DNA from: Nitronereus sp964503895
GTDB lineage: Bacteria > Nitrospirota > Nitrospiria > Nitrospirales > UBA8639
DNA: 64,000 bases
NCBI GenBank assembly: GCA_964503895.1
Contig: CAZDCF010000006.1
Span: forward strand, 21,156-85,155
Reading direction: 5' to 3'
In this document: positions 19,569 to 28,569 of the stretch, in pieces
Layout of the letters: every line of letters starts with the position of its first letter
How positions within the stretch are numbered: position 1 is the stretch's first letter
Notes under the pieces: model-generated
Databases searched by the model: none
What the model saw: the letters and a program-made list of their open reading frames with translations, nothing else
Told to the model about the DNA's origin: nothing
Made by a program: the position numbers and the translations under genes

Positions 19569-20009
19569 TTATCGGCCCTCAGGAAAGTTTGACGTCTTCA
19601 TGTTATTTACTTCAACTACTTCTGATGAGCCAGCAGGGGACAAGGAATCCAGGATGTCTAATATTCGCTCCGCACGAGAACCGCTCGAGTCCGACCAAAA
19701 TTTCACCTCAGGGGTATAGCGCAGTTCCAGGCGACGGCCTAGTTCCGATCGAACAAATCCGGAGGCACTAGACAACGCCTTTAAAATACCAGGCTCATCA
19801 TCATTCTCCCCTAAAAAAGACACGTAAACATGCGCAATACGAAGATCGTTAGTAACGTCTACATGGGTAACCGTTACATTCTGCAGTCGAGGATCTTTTG
19901 ATTTTTTGGCAAGAACATCGGCCACCTCAATACGAAGCTGATCTGCTACTCTTTCTGATCTTTTATAGGCGGACTTTGACATTGCTAGCAAATTCGTATT
20001 GGCAATCAT
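19569..20009 (-). CDS. rbfA: 30S ribosome-binding factor A
   Basis: 146 residues, a KH-like cold-shock and 16S maturation factor. RSERVADQLRIEVADVLAKK, VTVTHVDVTNDLRIAHVYVS and LRYTPEVKFWSDSS are typical. ATG at 20009 has AGGA upstream; ATG nine codons later also fits family starts but lacks an SD. It sits between the ylxP-like gene and truB. Confidence 0.94.
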   Translation of the reverse strand: MIANTNLLAMSKSAYKRSERVADQLRIEVADVLAKKSKDPRLQNVTVTHVDVTNDLRIAHVYVSFLGENDDEPGILKALSSASGFVRSELGRRLELRYTPEVKFWSDSSGSRAERILDILDSLSPAGSSEVVEVNNMKTSNFPEGR

Positions 20010-20015
20010 TATGTC

Positions 20016-20297
20016 CTATAACAACTCTATCTTGGAATCCAACAATTCTAGTCTTGGGTTAGACCGAATAACTTTCAACACCTGGTCGAAAACTTGATTT
20101 ACATACCGAGTTTCGTTCGCCACACATGCAATCCCTATGGTAGTTCGCTGCCACAGATCCTGATGATCAACCTCGGCAACCGAAACATTGAATTTCTGAA
20201 CTAACCGCACCTTGAGGCTCGAGAGAACTTGACGCTTCGCCTTAAGTGAATGTCCCTCCGGCAAATGCAAGCAAACCTGACACACCCCAACAATCAT
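20016..20297 (-). CDS. DUF503 (YlxP-like) protein
   Basis: 93 residues. The family is small and often lies between infB and rbfA, as here; a role in ribosome assembly has been proposed from context. Visible signatures are VCQVCLHLPEGHSLKAKRQV at the N-terminus and SVAEVDHQDLWQRTTIGIAC. No catalytic motif can be named. Confidence 0.9.
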   Translation of the reverse strand: MIVGVCQVCLHLPEGHSLKAKRQVLSSLKVRLVQKFNVSVAEVDHQDLWQRTTIGIACVANETRYVNQVFDQVLKVIRSNPRLELLDSKIELL

Positions 20298-20412
20298 CTT
20301 ATTCGTTGCTAGTTACCCGTGGTTAATTCCCAGCATTTGGAAATTTTACGCCTTATTTCAACTAACAAGAAACTCTTGACCAACCTCACAGGGAACCGTT
20401 TTCCCGAACAGG

Positions 20413-22932
20413 TTATAATTTAGCTGTTTCCTTGTCGAAGACATAAGCCTCAATAACATCGCCCAATTTAATATCATTAAAATTCTCGACTCCAATCCCA
20501 CATTCATATCCCTGCTGAACTTCCCGGACATCGTCTTTAAACCGACGCAACGAACCCAGCTTTCCTTCATACACGGTGACATGATCCCGCAACACTCGGA
20601 CTCCTTCACTTGATCGCGCAATATGTCCGTCATTAACATAGCAGCCAGCAACAGTTCCAATTTTGGGAATCGTAAATACCTGCCGCACTTCAGCTCTTCC
20701 CAGAACACGTTCCACTAGCATCGGGGCCAACATGCCCTCGGCTGCTGCTCGTACGTCCGCAATGGCATTGTAGATAACGGTATGTAACCGAACTTGGACT
20801 CCTTCACGCTCAGCCAAGGCAGAGACCTTAGGTTCAGGCCTTACATGGAAACCAATAATGATGGCTCTAGAAGCCGACGCCAATAAAACATCTGACTCTG
20901 TTATGCCTCCAACCCCGCTATGAATAATTTGGAGATTGATAACATCCGATTGAATTTTTTCAATGGACTCACGCAACGCTCCAACGGAACCCTGCGTATC
21001 GGCTTTCATTAAGATGAACAGTTCCTTTTTTTCTAAATCCTGCCCTTGAGAATACAAATCTTCCAAGGTCATACGAGAAGCGCCAGTACCTAATTCAACT
21101 GTTCGCTGTCTATATTGACGATCTTCTGCCACTTCGCGAGCCATTCGTTCATCTTTCACCACAAGGAACTGGTCCCCAGCTGCGGGCAAACCCAACAATC
21201 CAATCACCTCAACTGGAGTAGAAGGCCTGGCTTCTTTTAACTTTTTTCCATCATGGGACAACATGGCACGCACACGACCACTCGTGGTACCTGCAACATA
21301 GGGTGCCCCCATTTTCAATATTCCGCTCTGGACTAGTACCGTCGCGACTGGACCACGTCCCCGATCCAATTTGGCTTCGAGCACCACACCCTTTGCCGAA
21401 TTGGCAATATCCGCCTTCAATTCCATCACTTCGGCCTGTAACAAAATCATATCAAGCAAGGTAGTAAGACCTTGTTTTTCTTTGGCAGAAACTTCAACAA
21501 AGATCGTCTCACCACCCCACGCTTCAGAAATCAGCCCATGTTCCGACAATCCCTGTTTGACTCGATCAGGATTGGCTCCTGGTTTATCAATTTTATTGAT
21601 CGCCACAATAATGGGCACATTTGCAGCTTGCGCATGATTAGCAGCCTCCACTGTTTGCGGCATCACACCATCATCCGCGGCCACCACTAAAACAACAATA
21701 TCCGTAGCCTTAGCTCCACGTGCTCTCATAGCGGTAAAAGCTTCATGGCCTGGAGTATCTAAAAAGGCAACCCATTTATCACCAACTGGAACTGAATAGG
21801 CACCTATATGTTGAGTAATACCTCCGGATTCTTGGTCCGTCACATTGGCCTGTCGGATAGCATCAAGAAGCGAGGTTTTTCCATGATCAACATGCCCCAT
21901 AATGGTGACAACAGGAGCACGTTCCACAAGTACGCTTTCTCCTTTGGCCTCAAGCACTTCTTCTAGAAGCGCCTCACCTTCCTTCTCAACGGTAACTTCA
22001 ACATGAATGCCCAGCCCTTCAGCGATCAACTGGCCCGCATCAAGATCCATAGGCTGATTCACGGTCAACATAACGCCTACTTCCATCAATTTTTTAATGA
22101 TGTCGCCGGAACGTTGTCCAAGTTGCTCGGCATATTCCTTAACTGTAATCCCCGATGATAATTTGATGGTTTTTCTTCGGGGTTTGGTAACTTCGGTGGA
22201 AGTCGAGGAAGGCACATGCTTCGACCGTTCCTCTCGCCGTAATGTGGGAAGAGGACGAAGATCTTGCCACCGGGCAGCATCTTCGTACTTTTCCGCGAAC
22301 AGGTCGTCATTACGAAGCTTTCCAGACTTTTTGGGTTTTTTGGGTTTTTCCTCGGTTGCAAGCTTTTCTTGTTCTGATGTTTCACGTTTTGCTGTCGCAG
22401 GTTTGGCCTCTTCCAAAGCAGGAACGGCTTCAGGGCTAACCCTCTCTTGAGGTAAATCCTCTGATATTGGATGGGAGGTCTCCAGAGCTTCAGTTACCGC
22501 CGCTATTTCTGGGGAAAGCTGAATAGCTTCCTGACTCGTTTTAGTTTCCGGAACCGAGAGCTGCCCTTCCTTAGCACTGACCTCTTGAATTTCAGGCGGT
22601 GGAGGTGGAGACTCAACTTCCTCGCGTTTTTTCTTTATGAGAATGTGTTTCTTCTCAGGCTTAGGCGGCGTAGGCTTCGCAGGTTCTTCCCGTCCTTTTG
22701 CGGTCCGAGAGGAAGACTTTTTGGTGGTCTTGGCGCCACTACGTGGTTTCCCCTTCGCTGTGGTAACCGCACTGCTGACCTCGGCGCTGCCAAAAGCGTC
22801 TAAGGCCTTTTGAAGGTCACCTTCTGAAAGAGTGTTGCTGTGAGAAGTAACCGCGATATCAATTCGGTTGAGTTCCGAAATGAGCACCTTGTTCTCAATT
22901 CCCAATTGTTTGGCTAACTCATAAACTCTCAT
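20413..22932 (-). CDS. infB: Translation initiation factor IF-2
   Basis: 839 residues. It delivers initiator tRNA to the 30S subunit and drives subunit joining. An N-terminal IF2-N domain (MRVYELAKQLGIENKVLI) is followed by a long Lys/Glu/Pro-rich low-complexity linker to about residue 250, a second IF2-N-like segment (IKLSSGITVKEYAEQL), then the GTPase domain with G1 GHVDHGKTSLL near residue 345, DTPGHEAF and NKIDKP, and the beta-barrel C-terminal domains. Twenty-four bases downstream of nusA. Confidence 0.97.
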   Translation of the reverse strand: MRVYELAKQLGIENKVLISELNRIDIAVTSHSNTLSEGDLQKALDAFGSAEVSSAVTTAKGKPRSGAKTTKKSSSRTAKGREEPAKPTPPKPEKKHILIKKKREEVESPPPPPEIQEVSAKEGQLSVPETKTSQEAIQLSPEIAAVTEALETSHPISEDLPQERVSPEAVPALEEAKPATAKRETSEQEKLATEEKPKKPKKSGKLRNDDLFAEKYEDAARWQDLRPLPTLRREERSKHVPSSTSTEVTKPRRKTIKLSSGITVKEYAEQLGQRSGDIIKKLMEVGVMLTVNQPMDLDAGQLIAEGLGIHVEVTVEKEGEALLEEVLEAKGESVLVERAPVVTIMGHVDHGKTSLLDAIRQANVTDQESGGITQHIGAYSVPVGDKWVAFLDTPGHEAFTAMRARGAKATDIVVLVVAADDGVMPQTVEAANHAQAANVPIIVAINKIDKPGANPDRVKQGLSEHGLISEAWGGETIFVEVSAKEKQGLTTLLDMILLQAEVMELKADIANSAKGVVLEAKLDRGRGPVATVLVQSGILKMGAPYVAGTTSGRVRAMLSHDGKKLKEARPSTPVEVIGLLGLPAAGDQFLVVKDERMAREVAEDRQYRQRTVELGTGASRMTLEDLYSQGQDLEKKELFILMKADTQGSVGALRESIEKIQSDVINLQIIHSGVGGITESDVLLASASRAIIIGFHVRPEPKVSALAEREGVQVRLHTVIYNAIADVRAAAEGMLAPMLVERVLGRAEVRQVFTIPKIGTVAGCYVNDGHIARSSEGVRVLRDHVTVYEGKLGSLRRFKDDVREVQQGYECGIGVENFNDIKLGDVIEAYVFDKETAKL

Positions 22933-22956
22933 AATGACTCACTACACCCGTAATCT

Positions 22957-24189
22957 TTAGGATGAGACCTCCTCTATGTCGTCCGGGCCCTCGCCTGAAG
23001 GCTGCGCTGAGACATCCTCCGAATGCTCAGCCAACTCTTGAACAGGCTCGGAGTCTTGAGAAGTCCCAACAGTTTCGCTTACAGGTTGATTTTGTTGAGC
23101 CTCTGCTTCTTCAGCCAATGCTGACTTGATTTCTTTTTCACGTTCTATCTTTTCTTTTTCATATTCGCTGGCGCTAATGATATCGATCTTCCATCCAGTA
23201 AGTTTGGCGGCCAGGCGAACATTTTGCCCGTTTTTCCCAATCGCTAATGAAAGCTGAGAGTCAGCTACCACGACTAACGCAGCTTTTTTCTCCTCGTCAA
23301 TACCAACTTTTTCAATGGAAGCTGGATTCAGGGCTTCGCCAATAAACACCCGAGGATCAGTTGTCCAAGGGATAATATCGATTTTTTCCCCTTTGAGTTC
23401 GCGAACGATTGCCTGTACCCGAGAACCTTTAATTCCCACACAGGCTCCCACGGGATCTACCGCTTTATCACGTGAAATCACAGCAATCTTGGTTCGATCG
23501 CCAGGCTCTCGGACAACCCCTTTAATCTCTACGATTTTTTCCATAACTTCCGGTACTTCTAACTGAAATAACTTGACCACAAACTGAGGATGAGCACGAG
23601 ATAAAATTACTTGAACATCTTTTGGGGTTCGCCGAACCTCGAGCAGCAAGGCCCGGACCCGATCCCCGCGCCGATGTACCTCACGAGAAATTTGTTCATG
23701 AACCGGCAAAAGAGCTTCAGTCTTACCGATTTCTACTAGATAGTTTCGACGCTCCTGCCCAAGAATTACCCCGTGGACCAAATCACCTTCTTTTTTGGAA
23801 TATTCTCGTTCAACTGATTCCCATTCGGCCTCACGTACTTTCTGACAGATGACCTGCTTGGCAGCCTGTGCGGCAATACGACCAAACTCTTCCATTTCCA
23901 GAAGGGACCCAATCTCATCACCCGACTCAGCCTCCGCATCAATCTCCCTAGCTTCTTCAAGAGATATCTGGGTTTTGGCGTCAGTCACATTTTCCGAAAT
24001 GGTCTTGAGCAACACAATGGAAATTTCCCCAGTATCAGGATCAATTTGCACTTGAATGTTTTCATTATTACCGTATCGCTTTTTGGCAGCAGTCAGAAGG
24101 GCGGATTCCACAGCCGCGAGTACCCGATCCTTGTCAATTCCTTTTTCACGGCCAACCTGTTCGATAACGGCCATAATTTCACGCTTCAT
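22957..24189 (-). CDS. nusA: Transcription termination/antitermination factor NusA
   Basis: 410 residues. It binds RNA polymerase and modulates pausing, termination and antitermination. Order: RNAP-binding N-terminal domain (about 1-125), S1 domain (HGVILGQERRNYLVEIG onward), and two KH domains (VGACVGIKGSRVQAIV and LSLAIGKNGQNVRLAAKLTG). It lacks the two C-terminal HhH-type repeats of E. coli NusA and ends instead in an acidic Glu/Ser/Pro-rich tail. AAGGGG precedes the ATG. Confidence 0.97.
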   Translation of the reverse strand: MKREIMAVIEQVGREKGIDKDRVLAAVESALLTAAKKRYGNNENIQVQIDPDTGEISIVLLKTISENVTDAKTQISLEEAREIDAEAESGDEIGSLLEMEEFGRIAAQAAKQVICQKVREAEWESVEREYSKKEGDLVHGVILGQERRNYLVEIGKTEALLPVHEQISREVHRRGDRVRALLLEVRRTPKDVQVILSRAHPQFVVKLFQLEVPEVMEKIVEIKGVVREPGDRTKIAVISRDKAVDPVGACVGIKGSRVQAIVRELKGEKIDIIPWTTDPRVFIGEALNPASIEKVGIDEEKKAALVVVADSQLSLAIGKNGQNVRLAAKLTGWKIDIISASEYEKEKIEREKEIKSALAEEAEAQQNQPVSETVGTSQDSEPVQELAEHSEDVSAQPSGEGPDDIEEVSS

Positions 24190-24247
24190 AAAAGTTCCCC
24201 TTCTTCCTCACAACCCAACATTTCTCGATTCCTTAGAATCGCGTGCA

Positions 24248-24727
24248 TTAAAACTCGACCTCCTGCTTTGCCTCGGTAATAGAATCCCAGGAAAGATCAA
24301 TTTCATTCGCCTTTCGTTGTTTCCCCAATTGCACGACTAGCGTGATGCCCGATTCGGTCATGGCCGATAATCGACCAATGACCTGACGATCCCCACCATC
24401 CGTGTCCTGAACCCTGACTCGTAGGAGTCGTCCCAAAACACGTCGAAAATCCTTGCGTTCTTTTAGTGGACGATCAACACCGGGTGAGGAAACCTCAAGC
24501 CGATATACATAAGGCGCGGGGACCTCGACATCGAGAGCTCGTCTTAGGGATTGATGAAACTGTTCACAATCCCGAATACCTAGCCCCCCTTTCTTATCAA
24601 GGGTGACGCAAATAACCGTTACCGTCCCCTTTCCTTGACATCGGACTTCTAGCAATTCAAGGTCAAGAGCTCGTGCTATAGGCTCAGCAATGTCCTGAAC
24701 CCGTTTCCCCAAATCTTTGGTATCCAA
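24248..24727 (-). CDS. rimP: Ribosome maturation factor RimP
   Basis: About 159 residues. It assists 30S maturation. LDLELLEVRCQGKGTVTVICV and the central YRLEVSSPGVDRPLKERKDF are the family signatures. No ATG is available. TTG at 24727 has AAGGG six bases upstream and is preferred; another TTG two codons earlier abuts the SD. It heads the rimP-nusA-infB order seen in most bacteria. A strong terminator-like hairpin lies 36 bases upstream of the gene, so expression may be attenuated. Confidence 0.92.
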   Translation of the reverse strand: MDTKDLGKRVQDIAEPIARALDLELLEVRCQGKGTVTVICVTLDKKGGLGIRDCEQFHQSLRRALDVEVPAPYVYRLEVSSPGVDRPLKERKDFRRVLGRLLRVRVQDTDGGDRQVIGRLSAMTESGITLVVQLGKQRKANEIDLSWDSITEAKQEVEF

Positions 24728-24768
24728 GTCCAACCCTTATCAGTAGAACCTGTGGGGGAATACAAAGC

Positions 24769-24794
24769 AAAAAAAAGTGGGCTCTCGCCCACTT
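24769..24794 (-). terminator. Strong intrinsic terminator between tRNA-Lys and rimP
   Basis: On the minus strand AAGTGGGC, loop GAGA (a GNRA tetraloop) and GCCCACTT form a perfect 8-bp stem running straight into eight T. It would end the tRNA transcript or attenuate entry into rimP-nusA-infB. Confidence 0.88.
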
Positions 24795-24823
24795 CCAGAC
24801 TGGGTAAGGTACCATTTCCCCGC

Positions 24824-24846
24824 ACCCAAAGGCAAGGCCTTTGGGT
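24824..24846 (-). repeat. Perfect 10-bp inverted repeat in the rimP leader
   Basis: ACCCAAAGGC and GCCTTTGGGT are separated by three bases. It lies about 30 bases upstream of the terminator in the transcript and has no U-run. It may be an RNA stem-loop acting with the terminator or a 3' processing structure of the tRNA transcript. Confidence 0.6.
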
Positions 24847-25057
24847 AAAGACCACCGACCTTCATCTTCAACAAATGGTTCAACAGTATATTGTCATTGA
24901 ACATTCCACCCAGCAATACCTTCAAATTGTGTACCATAACCCACTGCACCGACGGCTAAAGCGCTCAACTTAAGTAAACTCGAGTTGCGGATGGAAGTGC
25001 CAGGATCGGACAATGAAGAGAAAATACAGATAGAGAGAGAATTTTAGTGTGGAGGTA

Positions 25058-25133
25058 TGGTGAGCCGCTTCGGGCTCGAACCGAAGACCCTCGCCTTAAA
25101 AGGGCGATGCTCTACCAACTGAGCTAGCGGCTC
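25058..25133 (-). tRNA. tRNA-Lys (anticodon UUU)
   Basis: 76 bases including an encoded CCA. The acceptor stem is GAGCCGC/GCGGCTC (7 bp) with discriminator A. The anticodon stem TCGCC/GGCGA holds loop CTTTTAA with anticodon TTT, and the T-arm TTCGG/CCGAA holds the loop TTCGAGC. The D-arm GCTC..GAGC has the usual AGTTGGTA. It lies between purA and rimP on the same strand, recalling the tRNA (metY) upstream of rimP-nusA in E. coli. Confidence 0.96.
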
Positions 25134-25270
25134 CCCGAAAACAAATACTGATCTTTTTTTTTACCTTTATCGACTTGCAAAGAAGTTACAAAGTTTTCGG
25201 AGTGTCTTACGAATGGCGGGGATTATGAGTTACCAGCATACTCCTTGTCAAACAATGTCTGACCGAATTT

Positions 25271-26599
25271 TTATGCACTAACTTTGGAAATTTTGGGACG
25301 AGGGCGGACGTAGGTCATTGGGTTCCTGACAATGATGGTATGTTCCCGATGAGAGCCAGTAGATACGACGTCAATGGGGCAGGCCGTCAGTTCCGCAATT
25401 CGTCCTAAATAGCGTTTAGCTTCTTTGGGAAGGACTTTGTAGGACGTGGCTCCGGTTGTTGACCCAGTCCAAGCAGGCAAGGTCTCGTAAACAGGTTCAG
25501 ATTCTGAAAGAATTCGAAGGTCAGAAGGCATTTCCCTGTACAGTTTTCCTTTATGCCGATATCCAACCGCAATTTTTAATTGTCGCAAGCCATCTAACAC
25601 ATCTAACTTCGTCACGGCCAAAGACGTGCACCCATTTACACGCACAGCATATCGCAGCACCACAGCGTCAAGCCAACCACATCGTCGAACCCGACCTGTA
25701 GTAGCACCAAATTCTTGGCCGCGCTCTTGTAACCCCTCACCCACGGCATCCGATAACTCCGTGGGAAATGGTCCGCTACCAACGCGAGTTGTATAGGCTT
25801 TCGTCACCCCAAGAACCGCATCGATTTTTGTGGGTCCGATTCCTGTTCCAATACATGCTCCTCCAGCGCAAGAGCTTGAAGAGGTCACGAAGGGATAGGT
25901 ACCAAAATCAACATCGAGATGCGTGCCCTGTGCCCCTTCAAACAAGACACGTCGGCCACTTTCCATAGCCTTGGAAAGAAGCAAAGAATCGTCAGCTACA
26001 TGAGGTCGCAACCGATCCGCGTATTTTGCATATTCTTCGACAATCCGTCCCGCGCTAAATCCCTTTGTCCTATACACGTGCCGGAGAAAAGTATTGATCT
26101 CCACCAGATTGTCTTCGACTTTGATGCGGAATAATTCAGGGTTCAAAAGATCGCCAATACGGATGCCAATACGTGCCATCTTGTCCACATAGGCAGGCCC
26201 GATTCCTTTTCCTGTGGTCCCAATACGTTTCCCACCCTTTGACTTTTCGGCGGCTTTATCGATAGCTTTGTGATACGGCATGATGAGATGGGCTCGCTGG
26301 CTAATTACAAAATTCCGCCCGATTTTAATTCCCTGACGTTTGAGTTGATCCAACTCACCAATCAAAGCCCCAGGATCAATCACCACCCCACTGCCCAGAA
26401 CACAAATCTTTCCTTTTGACAAAATTCCCGAAGGGATCAAATGAAAAATATAGGTGTCCTTTCGGGTTACGACGGTATGCCCTGCATTAGAGCCACCCTG
26501 ATACCGAACGACTAAGTCCGCATCTCGGGAAAGGATATCCACGATTTTCCCCTTTCCTTCATCACCCCATTGCGAACCAATGACAACTAAATTTGGCAT
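25271..26599 (-). CDS. purA: Adenylosuccinate synthetase
   Basis: 442 residues, the usual size. It makes adenylosuccinate from IMP, aspartate and GTP. GSQWGDEGKGKIVD at residues 8-21 is the GTP-binding signature, QGGSNAGHTVV and GTTGKGIGPAYVDK are active-site loops, and TKLDVLDGL is the guanine-binding motif. The tRNA-Lys gene follows about 140 bases downstream on the same strand. Confidence 0.97.
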   Translation of the reverse strand: MPNLVVIGSQWGDEGKGKIVDILSRDADLVVRYQGGSNAGHTVVTRKDTYIFHLIPSGILSKGKICVLGSGVVIDPGALIGELDQLKRQGIKIGRNFVISQRAHLIMPYHKAIDKAAEKSKGGKRIGTTGKGIGPAYVDKMARIGIRIGDLLNPELFRIKVEDNLVEINTFLRHVYRTKGFSAGRIVEEYAKYADRLRPHVADDSLLLSKAMESGRRVLFEGAQGTHLDVDFGTYPFVTSSSSCAGGACIGTGIGPTKIDAVLGVTKAYTTRVGSGPFPTELSDAVGEGLQERGQEFGATTGRVRRCGWLDAVVLRYAVRVNGCTSLAVTKLDVLDGLRQLKIAVGYRHKGKLYREMPSDLRILSESEPVYETLPAWTGSTTGATSYKVLPKEAKRYLGRIAELTACPIDVVSTGSHREHTIIVRNPMTYVRPRPKISKVSA

Positions 26600-26689
26600 C
26601 TTAGCGAGTAATTTTCTTCAGTCGGTTTTTTCGAAAAATCGCGAATCGACCAAAATCCTTTAGGAGGCTGAACCTCAAAAAAAAGTCAC

Positions 26690-26722
26690 AAAAAAGGCCC
26701 TGACTCACACGAAGCCAGAGCC
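26690..26722 (-). terminator. Intrinsic terminator after panB
   Basis: On the minus strand GGCTCTGGCT pairs with AGTCAGGGCC (10 bp with two G-U pairs) around a seven-base loop and is followed by six T. It closes the folD-MTHFR-panB operon and insulates purA. The rest of the 273-base gap shows no gene. Confidence 0.8.
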
Positions 26723-26872
26723 GAACGCATGGATGGTAGGCTTCGTCCAGCAATTTGTCAATAGAGTCAGCCCATGGTATCTAACCGTTAGGTTGTTTCC
26801 TGTTTCTGTTGCACCCAACTCGCGGGGTAGACACAAGTCGTGATAACTATCAGCCACCTTTATCTGTCTATT

Positions 26873-27661
26873 TTATTGATAGCTTTCAAGGTCTGAGGGA
26901 AATTTTTGGCATTCCACTTCTTCTTTGAAACGGCGTAGGGCTTGCAAGGCATCGGCTTTCAAATGAGCATAGGGCTTAACGAACTTCGGAGAAAATTCAT
27001 CAAAGAGTCCCAAAAGATCATACAGGACCAGCACTTGTCCATCACAATCTGGCCCAGCCCCAATTCCTATAGTAGGAATTGCTATTGCCTGAGTAATAGA
27101 TTTTGCCAGACCAGCAGGTATGGCTTCGAGTACGAGTGAAAACACGCCCGCAGATTCCAATGCTTTAGCATCCCCAAGCAAGGCTCCAGATTGATTTTCC
27201 CCACGTCCTTGAACCTTGTAACCTCCATACTGGTTGATAGACTGAGGCGTCATCCCAATATGACCCATCACTGGAATGCCCGCTCGAATAAGAGCCTGTA
27301 CACGATCTATCATGGACAATCCACCCTCCAGCTTCACAGCCCCTGCACCTGCTTGAATGAGGCGACCAGCATTTCGTACGGCTTCTTCCACACTCACCTG
27401 ATAGGACATAAACGGCATATCGGCAATAACTAATGCTTGTTCACGAGCACCTGCCACAAGCCGAGTATGGTAGATCATATCCTCCATTGTTACGGTCAGA
27501 GTATCGGACTTCCCCTGCACCACTACGCCCAAGGAATCCCCAACTAAAATGGCTTCAATGCCGGCTTGTTCAATGATTCGTGTGAACAGCGCATCATACG
27601 CTGTGACCACAACAAGCTTTTTCCCTTGAGATTTTTGTTGTTGGAATTCAGGAACCGTCAT
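26873..27661 (-). CDS. panB: 3-methyl-2-oxobutanoate hydroxymethyltransferase
   Basis: 262 residues from ATG at 27661. It transfers a one-carbon unit from 5,10-methylene-THF to 2-oxoisovalerate, the first step of pantothenate synthesis. VVVTAYDALFTRIIEQAG, AILVGDSLGVVVQG (metal-binding Asp), VMGHIGMTPQSIN and IPTIGIGAG are all characteristic. The ATG overlaps the stop of the upstream reductase (TGATG), so the two are translationally coupled. The pairing with folate enzymes supplies its one-carbon donor. Confidence 0.96.
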   Translation of the reverse strand: MTVPEFQQQKSQGKKLVVVTAYDALFTRIIEQAGIEAILVGDSLGVVVQGKSDTLTVTMEDMIYHTRLVAGAREQALVIADMPFMSYQVSVEEAVRNAGRLIQAGAGAVKLEGGLSMIDRVQALIRAGIPVMGHIGMTPQSINQYGGYKVQGRGENQSGALLGDAKALESAGVFSLVLEAIPAGLAKSITQAIAIPTIGIGAGPDCDGQVLVLYDLLGLFDEFSPKFVKPYAHLKADALQALRRFKEEVECQKFPSDLESYQ

Positions 27662-28551
27662 CAATTCAGATCCGCCTTTCGAATAATTTCAGGTACTCGA
27701 TCGCCAAGTCGCCCTGGCATAATATGAACCCCATCACAGCATGGACGCAATGATTTGATAAGATGCACCGCAATATCCACACCAACATCGGCTTCATGCT
27801 CCTCGCCAGCCTTTTTCATTTCAGAAATTAATTCTTCGGGCACATCAATTCCCGGAATATTGGCATTCATGTATTCTGCCATTTTTACGGAACGAAGCAC
27901 GAGCACACCTGCAAGAACTTTACTAGGATAGGCCCGCATCTCATTCATAAAGTTCTGAAAAGGATCGAGACTAAAAACAGCTTGCGTTTGAAAAAACCGT
28001 GCGCCGGCATCGATCTTGGCCTTCAACTTCTGATGCATTATGTCATGAGAGTCAGCGCCCGGGGCCACAACCGCACCTATAAAAAAATTCGTGACCCCAT
28101 CTAGGAATTTACCCGCCATATCTTGACCTTGATTCAACAAACCTATGGTCCTCATGACCTGGGCAGAATCCATATCATAGACAGGTTTGGCCTCTTTATG
28201 ATCTCCAACCTTGGGGCTGTCTCCTGTTAAACACAACACATTCCGAATTCCTAGGATGTGAGCACCCAACAAATCTGATTGAATGCCTATACGATTTCGA
28301 TCTCGACACGTCATTTGAAGAACCGGGTCGTGCCCTTGCTCATAGAATAATCGCGATACGGCAATAGAACCGGCCCGCATAACAGCTGCCGTATTATCCG
28401 TGACATTCACTCCATGGACACGACCAATTAAAGCTTTGGATGTTTCGAGTAAGTTTGTGACATTAGTCCCTTTTGGGGGATTGACTTCTACAGTAATCGC
28501 AAATGTCCCTTGTTCTAGGGTACGCCGTAATGTTTGTCGTCCATGGTCCAT
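27661..28551 (-). CDS. metF: Methylenetetrahydrofolate reductase family protein
   Basis: 296 residues. The TIM-barrel fold begins TFAITVEVNPPKGTNV, with HGVNVTDNTAAVMRAG, LQMTCRDRNRIGIQSDLLGA, NVLCLTGDSP and GARFFQTQAVF, the FAD/folate-binding motifs of MTHFR. It converts 5,10-methylene-THF to 5-methyl-THF for methionine synthesis. The sequence is more like the ferredoxin- or complex-linked MTHFRs of autotrophs and actinobacteria than E. coli MetF, so the electron donor is uncertain. No separate MTHFR C-terminal domain gene is adjacent. Its last residues (SLRPCCDGVHIMPGR) contain a CC pair. Confidence 0.88.
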   Translation of the reverse strand: MDHGRQTLRRTLEQGTFAITVEVNPPKGTNVTNLLETSKALIGRVHGVNVTDNTAAVMRAGSIAVSRLFYEQGHDPVLQMTCRDRNRIGIQSDLLGAHILGIRNVLCLTGDSPKVGDHKEAKPVYDMDSAQVMRTIGLLNQGQDMAGKFLDGVTNFFIGAVVAPGADSHDIMHQKLKAKIDAGARFFQTQAVFSLDPFQNFMNEMRAYPSKVLAGVLVLRSVKMAEYMNANIPGIDVPEELISEMKKAGEEHEADVGVDIAVHLIKSLRPCCDGVHIMPGRLGDRVPEIIRKADLN

Positions 28552-28569
28552 GTTGATCAGATTGCTAAA

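Larger units (their letters stand above)
24734..25057 (-). other. Leader between tRNA-Lys and rimP, no convincing gene
   Basis: A 324-base stretch. It holds the terminator and the inverted repeat. A 69-codon frame starting with GTG crosses both structures, and its C-terminus is simply the translation of the terminator, so I do not call it a gene. Confidence 0.6.

Noticed and set aside
24740..24949. 69-codon minus-strand frame between tRNA-Lys and rimP
   Set aside because: It reads through the inverted repeat and the terminator, its C-terminus is the translated terminator, and it has no family resemblance.
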